This document shows, piece after piece, positions 56,045 to 64,000 of a stretch of 64,000 bases of DNA. Made by a program: the position numbers and the translations under genes. Position 1 is the first letter of the stretch, and the number at the start of each line of letters is the position of its first letter. The notes under the pieces were generated by a model. The model was not told where the DNA came from, made no database searches, and saw nothing but the letters and a program-made list of their open reading frames with translations. This stretch comes from Chitinophagaceae bacterium (GTDB lineage Bacteria; Bacteroidota; Bacteroidia; Chitinophagales; UBA10324), in assembly GCA_947474435.1 (NCBI GenBank), contig CANJII010000014.1, positions 1 to 64,000 on the forward strand, in the 5' to 3' direction.

Positions 56045-56824
56045 TCAATTAAATTTTTTAAAAATCAGTTTCAGATATTTAATGGAAGCATCCATTTCGT
56101 CTGATGTCCAATCTTTTTTCACTAACCCTAAAAAATCTTTCAATGCTTTATCAATCAATGCACCATCAGCTTGTGCGGGTTGAACTTCAGAAATAGCATT
56201 AGGCTTTAAAGGTTTTGATACATCCTCCTGAATTGAAATACCTTGCTTGATAATTTGTTTGTTAATTTTAAAACCAGCCATCATCAACGCATCTTCAATG
56301 TAAAAACGGTTCAACGATTTCTCTTCAGTTTTTAAAATTCGTTCCGCCAAAATTTCAATTGGTTTCCAGATATCAGCTTTCTTCAACTCATCGAAAATCT
56401 GAAGAATAATTTTTGAAGGATAATCTTCAGGGTGGTTTGGAATTTGTTGGGTTAAAAAATTCTGAAGCTGTTCAATGTGTTTTGCATCCTGCCCTGGAAT
56501 TTCCATCTCATTAATATTATCAGCCGACAAACCATTTTCAAAATAATTTTCAGCGCACGAACCGGCGCAATAAATCTTCATCAGATTTTTAGCAACTTCA
56601 TTTGCCTTGTTTGCATTTTCAGTAATTATAGTCTGAGGTTTTCCACTGAAAATTGCCTGAATAAATTCCAAATCATTATATCCGTTTAACTTAGAATTAC
56701 CTTTTCCCGAATCGGTAGGTGAAAGTTCAACACTCTCACAACCATATGTGCATTGATAAGCAAACACTATTCGTCCGCTTTCATGATAGGCGCACAATTT
56801 TAAAATTTCTTCATTAGCGATCAT
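56045..56824 (-). CDS. FtsH peptidase (M41)-like protein with degenerate zinc motif
   Basis: A 259-residue cytoplasmic protein. The N terminus ILKLCAYHESGRIVFAYQ resembles the M41 helix AxHEAGHA of FtsH, but the second zinc His is Arg18 (HESGR). The later segment IYCAGSCAENYFENGLS resembles the AGRxAE region of M41. No AAA domain or membrane anchor is present. With the metal site broken it is unlikely to be an active protease. It is divergent from the DUF4123 gene. Function unknown. Confidence 0.5.
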   Translation of the reverse strand: MIANEEILKLCAYHESGRIVFAYQCTYGCESVELSPTDSGKGNSKLNGYNDLEFIQAIFSGKPQTIITENANKANEVAKNLMKIYCAGSCAENYFENGLSADNINEMEIPGQDAKHIEQLQNFLTQQIPNHPEDYPSKIILQIFDELKKADIWKPIEILAERILKTEEKSLNRFYIEDALMMAGFKINKQIIKQGISIQEDVSKPLKPNAISEVQPAQADGALIDKALKDFLGLVKKDWTSDEMDASIKYLKLIFKKFN

Positions 56825-56920
56825 ACATTTTTATTTTATTAGTTCAAATTTAATATTCTAAATTTCATTCTTTTGAAAAAGATATTTTGAATACTACATT
56901 CGTCAATTCATAAAAACAAA

Positions 56921-57544
56921 ATGAGCACAGCCGCAAATTATATTTTATTGGATGCAGCCCGAATGGCCGACGAAATTGATAAAGCATTGGAACTAAATAA
57001 ATCGGGTAAAACATTATTTAGTGGTAAAAGTGAACACATTCTTGTGTCTGTTTCGCCTTATTTATTCAATTATAAGCCTGAAACAGATTTTTCAAAATGG
57101 CATTCTGAAAATGGCTGGGGAAATTCATGGGGCGTATATGTTTTATGTTACAATGATTTTGAAAGCCTGCACAAACATTTTCGAAAATTTATTTTAGTTA
57201 AAACAGAAGATGGGGAAGAATTGTATTTCCGTTTTTACGATCCACGCGTGTTGCGGATTTTTCTTCCAACCTGTGATGAAGAGCAATTGAAAGAATTTTT
57301 CGGTCCGGTTAAAGCATACCTGATGGAAGACGATGACCCTGCCTTTGGAATAATATTTACACTGAATCAATCAAAAGAATTAGTAACTCAAAAAGTTTCG
57401 AAGGAAGATTTTGAAAAAGCATTGTCTTTTGGATTGGAATCAATAAAAAAAGACCCTGTAGTTGTAAAAGAAAAAACGGCTGCACCTGAAAATAAGAAAG
57501 ATAAACCATCAGGTAATAAAGGTAGATTTTCGATAATAGATTAA
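56921..57544 (+). CDS. DUF4123 T6SS adaptor/chaperone (Tap/TEC-like)
   Basis: A 207-residue soluble protein. The DUF4123 core is visible: NYILLDAARMADEI at the start, HLVSV-like ILVSVSPYLFNY, GWGNSWGVYVLCYNDFESLHKHFRKFILVKTEDGEELYFRFYDPRVLRIFLPTC, and KAYLMEDDD. DUF4123 proteins load a cognate effector onto VgrG and are encoded directly upstream of it. Here the following gene, 40 bp downstream, is the cyclase-like protein, so that protein is its likely cargo. The C-terminal 40 residues are Lys/Pro-rich and disordered. Confidence 0.85.
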   Translation: MSTAANYILLDAARMADEIDKALELNKSGKTLFSGKSEHILVSVSPYLFNYKPETDFSKWHSENGWGNSWGVYVLCYNDFESLHKHFRKFILVKTEDGEELYFRFYDPRVLRIFLPTCDEEQLKEFFGPVKAYLMEDDDPAFGIIFTLNQSKELVTQKVSKEDFEKALSFGLESIKKDPVVVKEKTAAPENKKDKPSGNKGRFSIID

Positions 57545-57584
57545 GTGTATTTAATAAATAATTCAATTTTAAAAATCATTTAAA

Positions 57585-58307
57585 ATGAGACACATTGATA
57601 AAATTGCATTTTCAGAAGCTGCAAGAAACAAGTTCTGGATATTAGTGAGAGTCACGAATGAGGCATCGTTATATTATATTGGAAAATCAGATTACACGCC
57701 AAAGCAAATTGATTGTAAAGCAAAAACTGCTGTAAGCGATGTGAGTCCTTATGAATTGAAAGGATTAGTCGTTGACCCCAATATTCATCCGGGTGCATAT
57801 CCGGGGAAACTTGCAGATGCAAAAATGTACTGGCAACAAATGGATTTTTCAAAAGGAAAATACAAGGTAAACGAAGATAAAAATTCAAAACATTATGGTT
57901 GCTTGATGTGCAATGAAAAATTCATTCACGGCGATTATGACTTATACGATATCATTGATATTAATCAACCGCAACGAAATCTTGCATTGGTTTCTGAACT
58001 TAACGGAATGGAACACCGGGTAAGTGCCAATTTGTGGAGCGTGCAAGGAAAAATAAATTCGAGGTTGGGTTCACCGATGATTCAGCATGGTGGCGAAGCG
58101 CAGTTTAAAGAACACTCCGAACAGCCGATTGATGCTTTTGGACCCAATGGAGAAATGGAGCATATACAAAGTATGAATGTGTTGCGTGGCTGGTATGAAA
58201 AAAAATTTAAAGGCCGAATAACATTAGCAGATTCTCACGGAAACCCTGAACCAAATAATATTAAAATGGGTGATCCGTTTAAATTAATTCAGGGAGGAAA
58301 AAAATAA
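57585..58307 (+). CDS. Putative T6SS effector with edema factor/ExoY-type nucleotidyl cyclase domain
   Basis: A 240-residue protein whose pattern fits the anthrax edema factor/ExoY class II cyclase fold. VRVTNEASLYYIG precedes Lys40 and Lys47 (TPKQIDCKAKTA), spaced by seven as Lys346 and Lys353 in edema factor. DYDLYDI gives Asp117 and Asp119, equal to the catalytic Asp491/Asp493. IQHGGEAQFKEHSEQ gives His168, Glu171 and Glu179, spaced as His577, Glu580 and Glu588. The residue at the Asn583 position is Phe174. The domain is shorter than in edema factor and no calmodulin-binding part is seen. A DUF4123 adaptor precedes it and a small gene follows. Product nucleotide unknown. Confidence 0.7.
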   Translation: MRHIDKIAFSEAARNKFWILVRVTNEASLYYIGKSDYTPKQIDCKAKTAVSDVSPYELKGLVVDPNIHPGAYPGKLADAKMYWQQMDFSKGKYKVNEDKNSKHYGCLMCNEKFIHGDYDLYDIIDINQPQRNLALVSELNGMEHRVSANLWSVQGKINSRLGSPMIQHGGEAQFKEHSEQPIDAFGPNGEMEHIQSMNVLRGWYEKKFKGRITLADSHGNPEPNNIKMGDPFKLIQGGKK

Positions 58308-58324
58308 ATTAAAAAAAGTTGAAC

Positions 58325-58579
58325 ATGCATAAAAAAATTTCAGCACTCAATACTGATTGGAATCGCAAACTTGATTTTCTCGATGACGAAAGATTTGGAA
58401 TTTATTTAATGGAAAAAAATGGAATGGCACTTTTTGCCTGGCATTACAGTAAGCACAACATTAAATATTTTAAATGTGAAGAATCCGTATTCACTAAGAA
58501 TTTCAGGTATGAAAACGAGGAAGTGAAATTTGATTTTGATTTTACTAAAAATCAGGTGTTTGAAAAATATCCTTTTTAG
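58325..58579 (+). CDS. Small acidic protein, candidate immunity protein of the cyclase-like effector
   Basis: An 84-residue soluble protein (MHKKISALNTDWNRKL ... NQVFEKYPF) rich in Phe, Asp and Glu with no recognised domain or signal peptide. It follows the cyclase-like gene after 17 bp in the same orientation, the usual place of a cytoplasmic immunity gene, which would fit a toxin acting in the cytoplasm. An in-frame TTG at 58319 is an alternative start. Assignment rests on position and size only. Confidence 0.45.
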   Translation: MHKKISALNTDWNRKLDFLDDERFGIYLMEKNGMALFAWHYSKHNIKYFKCEESVFTKNFRYENEEVKFDFDFTKNQVFEKYPF

Positions 58580-58605
58580 ATTTTAAAATAATATTTGAAA
58601 ATAAA

Positions 58606-59580
58606 TTATAATTCACTCAATCGAATCATCTTTTTCTTTTCATCATCCCAGAGTTTCAGTTGAAAGCAACGATATATTTCAATCGGGCTCCAAGATGTTT
58701 TTACTACTGTTTGTAACTCCGGCATACTCGCCATTGTTTTCTGCAAACTATAAAATGGTATTCGTGAATTCATATGATGTACATGATGGTAACCGATTTG
58801 TCCGGTGAACCAATGCATCCATCGCGGCATGCTCATAAAACTTGTTGAATACATAGCAGCCGAATCGTACTTCCAATCCGGATTCTCGCGAAATTGCGCA
58901 GCAGGAAAATTATGCTGACAATAAAATAAATAAGAACCCAATGCAAACGAAATAAAAAAGGGTGCAAACCAACTGATAAAAAAAGTTGCAACACCTAAGT
59001 AAAAAATAATCAAAACCGAAATGGTGATATGCAAAACAATAGCAACCAACGAATCAATGTGTTTCTTCGGGCTTTGAATGAATGAACGAATGTTCAACCA
59101 GTAAAAAAACAATGTGAAGTATCCGAAAATAATAACCAGTGGATGCCTGTTCAGTAAATAAATTTTTTGTTCGGTCTTAGTAAGATTTAAAAATCTTTTT
59201 TTACTGATAGTAGGATAGGAGCCAATTCCGTTAATGGTGAGTTTCGAATTGTGATTGTGATGGAAGTCGTGTGAGCGTTTCCAGATTGTTTGAGGCGCTA
59301 AAATATAAATACCAAAAGCCTTCATCAATCGCGATGCAGTTTTTGATTTTTGTAAAATTGAATGATGTTGGTAATCGTGATAAATCACAAACATTCGCAC
59401 ATATAATAGTGAAGTTGTTAAGCAAAAAAGTAATCGGAACACAAGAGGAAAATGAATAAAAGAAACGCTGAGCGAAATAATTAATAAGGTGAGAGTAAGA
59501 ATAGTTTCGTACCAACTACGGAATCTGTTTTCAATAGTAAATGACTTGGTAGCTAAAATCAATTCCTTTCCGGTGCGCAT
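58606..59580 (-). CDS. Membrane fatty acid desaturase
   Basis: A 324-residue integral membrane protein with about four helices and the three His boxes of the desaturase superfamily: HDYQHH, HDFHHNH and HHVHH (near the C terminus). These bind a di-iron centre. Length is normal for acyl-lipid desaturases. It probably introduces a double bond into membrane acyl chains; the position is not evident. The gene is convergent with the end of the T6SS island. Confidence 0.83.
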   Translation of the reverse strand: MRTGKELILATKSFTIENRFRSWYETILTLTLLIISLSVSFIHFPLVFRLLFCLTTSLLYVRMFVIYHDYQHHSILQKSKTASRLMKAFGIYILAPQTIWKRSHDFHHNHNSKLTINGIGSYPTISKKRFLNLTKTEQKIYLLNRHPLVIIFGYFTLFFYWLNIRSFIQSPKKHIDSLVAIVLHITISVLIIFYLGVATFFISWFAPFFISFALGSYLFYCQHNFPAAQFRENPDWKYDSAAMYSTSFMSMPRWMHWFTGQIGYHHVHHMNSRIPFYSLQKTMASMPELQTVVKTSWSPIEIYRCFQLKLWDDEKKKMIRLSEL

Positions 59581-59595
59581 CTATGGGGATTAAGG

Positions 59596-59603
59596 CAAAG
59601 ATA
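59596..59603 (-). promoter_or_regulatory. -7 box upstream of the desaturase
   Basis: On the minus strand TATCTTTG matches TAnnTTTG and lies 15 bp before the ATG at 59580. No -33 TTG at the standard spacing. Confidence 0.35.
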
Positions 59604-59680
59604 ATTTTAATAACGAAGAACTTATAGCGAGTGAAGAACTAAGAATGAAGAATATTTTTCATCGCGTTTGTATTCACTAT

Positions 59681-60544
59681 TCACTTTCGCTTGTGTTTCC
59701 ACCTTCGATGCGACCAGAGCCAAACAGACGGATCAATATTTATTTCTGTTTCCAACCGGCGCATGAATGCATTGAGTATTTCATTCTCCTTAGTTTTATT
59801 CGGATGCAAACTCATCAGCTCCGGAAAAATTTCGTAGTAACCTCTCTTCACTCTTTTCACATTCATATACACAACAGGATAATCAAATTTCTTCGCCAGT
59901 TTTTCAGGGCCGGTAAATATTGCTGTATCCTGATTCAGAAAACTTGTCCAATAAGCATTTTCAGGTGTTGCAGTTTGATCGGCAACAAAAGCGGTTGCAG
60001 TAATTGTTTTTCGGTTTGCAATCATGCCTCGCAGTGTGTTGTTCATGGCAATAATGCTGGTGCCATGGCGAGTGCGCATTTTCACAGTCATCTTTTCAAA
60101 GTATGGATTTGTAAGCGGACGATAGATTACAGCTAACTGAAATTTTGTTGTAAATAAAAACGCAGGCCCGGCCCATTCCCAATTTCCATAATGTCCCATT
60201 AACACAATTATACTTTTACCTTCTCCATAAATATCATCGAGCCATGGAGTGTTATGAAACACGCAACGCTTTTGTGTTTGTGATTTTGTCATAGTCATAG
60301 TTTTTACAATCTCCAATATCAGATCGCACAAATAGTGATAATAATTTTTACAGATTTTATTTATTTCATCTTCACTTTTTTCAGGAAATGAATTGCGCAG
60401 ATTGGTGAGCACAACTTTCTTTCTGTAACCAGATAACCGCAATATGAAATAAAAGAAATCAGATAAACCATAGAGCATCCAAAACGGAAGACAGGAAATT
60501 AAATAGAGGAATGGGTACGATAGGTAGAATAAGAATGCTCGCAC
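59681..60544 (-). CDS. LpxL/HtrB-like lipid A acyltransferase
   Basis: A 287-residue membrane-anchored acyltransferase. An N-terminal hydrophobic helix is followed by RKKVVLTNLRNSFPEKSEDE, the catalytic HX4E motif in GHYGNWEWAGPA, IYRPLTNPYFEK and the C-terminal WLWSHRRWKHK, all typical of LpxL/LpxM-type enzymes that add secondary acyl chains to lipid A. Length is normal. It is next to the desaturase gene (same strand, about 100 bp apart), consistent with a membrane-lipid role for both. Confidence 0.88.
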   Translation of the reverse strand: MRAFLFYLSYPFLYLISCLPFWMLYGLSDFFYFILRLSGYRKKVVLTNLRNSFPEKSEDEINKICKNYYHYLCDLILEIVKTMTMTKSQTQKRCVFHNTPWLDDIYGEGKSIIVLMGHYGNWEWAGPAFLFTTKFQLAVIYRPLTNPYFEKMTVKMRTRHGTSIIAMNNTLRGMIANRKTITATAFVADQTATPENAYWTSFLNQDTAIFTGPEKLAKKFDYPVVYMNVKRVKRGYYEIFPELMSLHPNKTKENEILNAFMRRLETEINIDPSVWLWSHRRWKHKRK

Positions 60545-60640
60545 TGATGAAAAATTAATTACAATTATTTTTGAAAATCAGATGAATTGTTTCTGAATAA
60601 ATAAACTGAAATTTTATTTAAAATTAACAACTGCTGTTCC

Positions 60641-63600
60641 TTAATCTTTCAACTTAATAAATTTTGAAGTGAATTTTTGATTTCCAGATTTCAAAACAAC
60701 TAAGTACAATCCGGCTGACAAATCATTTACATTAAATGTAAAATCAACAAATGATGCATATTCAGACTGCTGTTTCATTAAAACTTTCCCTGACAAATCA
60801 GTTATTACTGCTTCAATCATTTCAGTTGGCTTTGATGATTGAAATGATACAATTAAATCATTCACTGTTGGATTCGGGAAAACAGAAAATGAAACTTCCG
60901 AAGAATTAATGTTAGGAACATCCAATGCCCAGTTAACAGTAAACTGATGAGTCAATTCTGAACCAAATTCAGTTGGGAAATTTTTAAGGATATTAAGCGC
61001 ATCTGCCCGTCTTAATCTTGCATAACCTGAACCTTCAACCAATGGATTCCAGAAAGTTAAACCATCATCATCCGTATCGAGAATTTGAAAATTGTAACAA
61101 CTATAATTATTCACAGGAAAAGTATCACGATAAACAGTTTGGTTCGCCAAGTTAGAACGGTTCACTAACACATTTCCATCAACATCTTTAATAGTATAAG
61201 AATTTTCGAAGCCATTATCATTTGTTTTTACCTCGAGCACCAACTTTGGAGGATTGCTGTTTCCGGTAGTGTAAAAGGCTGTAGGTATAAATGTTGAAAC
61301 AGCAGAATTATTATGAACATTTTCATCACTTACACCATTAGGATTTGATATGGTAGCCCTGAAATTATTCCCAGCCGATATCCATGGAGATGGAAGTGTT
61401 ACAGTTTCTGTTTGTAGAAATGCAAGGTTTCCTGTCCAGTTATAGGTGTATGTGTTTCCACCTACAACTCCATAAGATATGGTTGCTGAAGTTAATGTTG
61501 TTGTTCCTCCGTTTCTTATTTTGATAACAGGGCTTGCACAAATCGGATTCATGCGGCTGTATATAAATTGATTGGAAGGTGAAACAATATCGTACACCTC
61601 AGCATCAATTGAAAAGTTAGGTAACCCGAAACTGATAAGTTGAGAGGAAATAACATAATTGCCATTGTAAGTGCCTGGTGGATCCATATCCAAATCAAGT
61701 GTTACGCTATCTCCGGGGGTAACATATGGAGTAAGTTCCCAATCATATTCGCGTACATCAGCACCGGGACACCAATTTGCTCTAGAATAAATCCAGGTTC
61801 CTCCTTGTGGGAACAATGGATTCTTTGAACAGTCATCTCGCCAAACCAACTGATTGAAATGCTGTACTCCATCTACTTTTCCGTACTGTGAGTTCTGACA
61901 AAACTCATCGCAAGCTGCAACAGGTTGACCATTTTGTCCATGTCCGGTATTGATTGTTCGCCACATAGTATTTTTTGCAGTACTATCAATTTTAATGCGC
62001 ATGGGATGAAGGTAAGTTTCCATTGATGCGTTATGCCCATAATCGCCATTCCATAAATTCACTACGCTTACAGGGTCGCGTGCAGGTGTTCCCTTTATCA
62101 TTACAAATTTCATATCAAGCCATTCCTGCCAATTGCCTGCTGAAAGATGAACAGAATCATGAAGCAGCGGTGCAAGGTTGGTTAAATCGTAAACCCATGT
62201 TCTTCCTGCTGCCGGAAGTTGAGTGTTATTTCCATACAAGGTAATAAATCTTGACAGTTCATAACGGTCAATAACCTCAAATGCCGGACTGTAGTAATAC
62301 CATGTTTGTTTCCATAAAGTATCATCCGGAATTACAAATGAAGAGTCAATTGCATTTCCTGCCATATCGTATAAATAATTGTTAAAATAATTTGCCCATA
62401 CATAAATAGTATCTGTTGCAGTAGTTGGGTTCATAGTATCGCTGTACATCACAATAGTGAATGGAGCATTTTGAATTGTATCAATCACCAACATTGAATC
62501 AAGATGAGAATTATATATCCCTTGCTCGAAAACAATATTCGGTCTTTCATAAAGTTTTTCATAGTTTCTGAAAAGTGTTTGTGCTGAAACAAATTGATTA
62601 TCGAGATTGCTCATGATGGTTGCAGTATAATTTCCAATTGAACCATCAGCAAAAGTGTTGTTAGCGCTGCTATCGAAATTATAATAACACATAAGGTTTG
62701 AAAAAAACGGATGTTGTGCATCAATGTCTTTATACATGTATTGCTGAATGGTTGCTGCGTCTAACTCAATATTCCAAACTGCAAATTCATCCATCTCTCC
62801 ACGATAAGATTGTGCACCATTCCAGATTCCTTTTCCAATACGGAAGTATTCAATACCATTCATCCGTTTTGTTAAACCTGTTGCACTGTTCCATAATGTT
62901 CCGTTCAAATAAATTTTCATTGAACCGGTTGCACAGTTCTTAGTGAATACCCAGTAGTTCCATTGACCTTCGGTTTGCTGAGTGGTGGCTGCATAATTTA
63001 TTCTGTCGAAATTTGTTCCATCGCTTCCTGCATCCCAATAAATATTCAGGTTCGACCATGGGCAGTGTGCGTTGAGAATTCTGTGACCGTCAGCACTAAC
63101 TGCTTCAAAACAGGTTCCATCGTTGGGTTGTGTGGCAGGATCGCCATATGCCCAGTAGGCAATAGTTACAAATGAATCAATCGTTGCGAATGCTTCTTTG
63201 GGTACCTGAACAAATTCAGCACCATTAAAGAAAATATCTTTATCGTTTCCGGTTGATGTAATTCCGGCGCTCCATGTTTCTGCTGTTGTTTCAATCAGGT
63301 TATCCCATCCTGTTTCATTATTATCAAAACTGAATTCAATCATCAGATTCGAAATTCCATCCCATAAAAATGATTGAGTAAATTGTAAAATATTTGCCCC
63401 GGTTGAGAGATAAGTATTGTGATTAAATACCGGCAACCACGATGCTGCAAGTTGAGCATCTGTTAAAGAGTCAAGTATTGTTGAGGCCATTCTGATTTTT
63501 AAATGATTGAGTTCAGTACTCCAAGAAAAAACAGCATTCAGCGCAATTGAAGAAATATTTCCTGCTGTTAAACCAGCTGCGGTTAACTCTGATGCTTTCC

Positions 63601-64000
63601 ATAAATAAACAGTGCGGGCGCGGGTGTCGGCAAGTGTGTTAAATGGATGAACTGATTGCTGTGTTCCGGTTCCGATATTGAATAAATTTGATGATATAGT
63701 GCTGTCAATTACCAATGAATATTGCAAAGAAGGTTGATATGAATACGAAGGTGAATTCATGTAAGAAACAGAATCAGGAGAATTACCATCAACTGTAAAA
63801 CTGGAGTGATTGAGCAAGGTACTGTCCAGCACTCCTGTATGATCATACAAATAAGTATAAGTAAGATAATCCCATTCGCCGCACTGCACAGGGTCTGGAC
63901 AATGTAAATTATACATCATCAGAATCTTTCGATAGTGATTTGTATCAGATGGAAAATTAAACCAGGCATCCTGCGGTGATTGATAAGTGAAACACTGCAC
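60641..64000 (-). CDS. T9SS-exported PNGase F-like protein with LamG-like insertion (5' end outside window)
   Basis: The visible 1119 residues lack the start, which lies beyond 64000. Near the visible N terminus, KILMMYNLHCPDPVQCGEWDYLTYTYLYD resembles the first domain of peptide-N-glycosidase F. A LamG/concanavalin-like domain follows (about 260-430, with DEFAVWNIELDAATI), then a second PNGase F-like region (about 610-790) with FVMIKGTPARDP, INTGHGQNG, CDEFCQN, LVWRDDC and QGGTWIYSRANWCPG. The last 80 residues are a T9SS sorting domain (FPNPTVNDLIVSF ... KFIKLKD). It probably acts on glycoproteins outside the cell. Confidence 0.72.
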   Translation of the reverse strand: MQCFTYQSPQDAWFNFPSDTNHYRKILMMYNLHCPDPVQCGEWDYLTYTYLYDHTGVLDSTLLNHSSFTVDGNSPDSVSYMNSPSYSYQPSLQYSLVIDSTISSNLFNIGTGTQQSVHPFNTLADTRARTVYLWKASELTAAGLTAGNISSIALNAVFSWSTELNHLKIRMASTILDSLTDAQLAASWLPVFNHNTYLSTGANILQFTQSFLWDGISNLMIEFSFDNNETGWDNLIETTAETWSAGITSTGNDKDIFFNGAEFVQVPKEAFATIDSFVTIAYWAYGDPATQPNDGTCFEAVSADGHRILNAHCPWSNLNIYWDAGSDGTNFDRINYAATTQQTEGQWNYWVFTKNCATGSMKIYLNGTLWNSATGLTKRMNGIEYFRIGKGIWNGAQSYRGEMDEFAVWNIELDAATIQQYMYKDIDAQHPFFSNLMCYYNFDSSANNTFADGSIGNYTATIMSNLDNQFVSAQTLFRNYEKLYERPNIVFEQGIYNSHLDSMLVIDTIQNAPFTIVMYSDTMNPTTATDTIYVWANYFNNYLYDMAGNAIDSSFVIPDDTLWKQTWYYYSPAFEVIDRYELSRFITLYGNNTQLPAAGRTWVYDLTNLAPLLHDSVHLSAGNWQEWLDMKFVMIKGTPARDPVSVVNLWNGDYGHNASMETYLHPMRIKIDSTAKNTMWRTINTGHGQNGQPVAACDEFCQNSQYGKVDGVQHFNQLVWRDDCSKNPLFPQGGTWIYSRANWCPGADVREYDWELTPYVTPGDSVTLDLDMDPPGTYNGNYVISSQLISFGLPNFSIDAEVYDIVSPSNQFIYSRMNPICASPVIKIRNGGTTTLTSATISYGVVGGNTYTYNWTGNLAFLQTETVTLPSPWISAGNNFRATISNPNGVSDENVHNNSAVSTFIPTAFYTTGNSNPPKLVLEVKTNDNGFENSYTIKDVDGNVLVNRSNLANQTVYRDTFPVNNYSCYNFQILDTDDDGLTFWNPLVEGSGYARLRRADALNILKNFPTEFGSELTHQFTVNWALDVPNINSSEVSFSVFPNPTVNDLIVSFQSSKPTEMIEAVITDLSGKVLMKQQSEYASFVDFTFNVNDLSAGLYLVVLKSGNQKFTSKFIKLKD

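Noticed and set aside
41194-58579. Extracellular contractile injection system (Afp/PVC-like) or T6SSiv
   Set aside because: Separate TssB and TssC sheath proteins, Hcp-type tube, fused gp27/gp5 VgrG, TssF and DUF4123 point to a T6SS. No eCIS-type AAA ATPase, tape measure, tail fibre or several sheath paralogues are present.

Overview
The window is about 64 kb of AT-rich chromosome from a member of the Bacteroidota, most likely a Chitinophagales/Sphingobacteriia-type environmental lineage. Evidence is type IX secretion (T9SS) C-terminal sorting domains on several secreted proteins, SprB repeats, a TonB-dependent receptor with a CarboxypepD_reg domain, an S46 dipeptidyl peptidase, DUF1573 and DUF885 proteins, TAnnTTTG -7 boxes and a T6SS of the Bacteroidetes (T6SSiii-like) kind. 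The species cannot be named from sequence alone.

Layout. 1-330: right end of an IS21-like element that cuts a small secreted-protein gene. 474-5486: a DUF885 lipoprotein and two tandem M43 metalloproteases with T9SS tails. 5561-8171: futalosine menaquinone genes mqnE and mqnA with a histidine phosphatase between them. 8244-13381: PrsW-like protease, outer-membrane protein and a large hybrid histidine kinase. 13924-19420: ion transport block with a SulP transporter, a KdpD-like kinase, a frameshifted KdpE-like regulator and the potassium transporter Kup. 19833-24413: TonB receptor and OmpA protein, closed by a strong terminator. 24500-33598: housekeeping (TrmH, MutS, tRNA-Gly, tRNA-Leu, RF3), a TPMT-like methyltransferase, a DPP11-like peptidase, DUF1573 and EVE proteins. 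33647-37515 (minus): sensor kinase and AsmA protein. 37640-40926: a dead Y1/RAYT transposase and a SprB-repeat adhesin.

41194-58579 is a type VI secretion island: tssB, tssC, hcp, vgrG, tssE and tssF followed by two PAAR/adaptor/effector cassettes and a DUF4123-led effector cassette. Three putative toxins can be read: a cysteine-peptidase/amidase-like peptidoglycan effector (49013), a DUF2235 (Tle1-like) lipase effector (52841) and a small protein with the catalytic residue pattern of anthrax edema factor/ExoY nucleotidyl cyclases (57585). tssG, tssH/clpV, tssK and all membrane-complex genes are absent from the window, so the rest of the machine must lie elsewhere or the locus is incomplete.

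58606-64000 (minus) returns to general functions: a fatty acid desaturase, a LpxL-like acyltransferase and the C-terminal part of a large T9SS-exported protein with a PNGase F-like region and an apparent LamG insertion.

The most interesting points are the edema-factor-like cyclase behind a T6SS adaptor, the two in-frame amber codons in identical nine-base contexts in the amidase effector and its presumed immunity gene, the duplicated PAAR cassettes, and the split T6SS cluster with an intrinsic terminator between hcp and vgrG.
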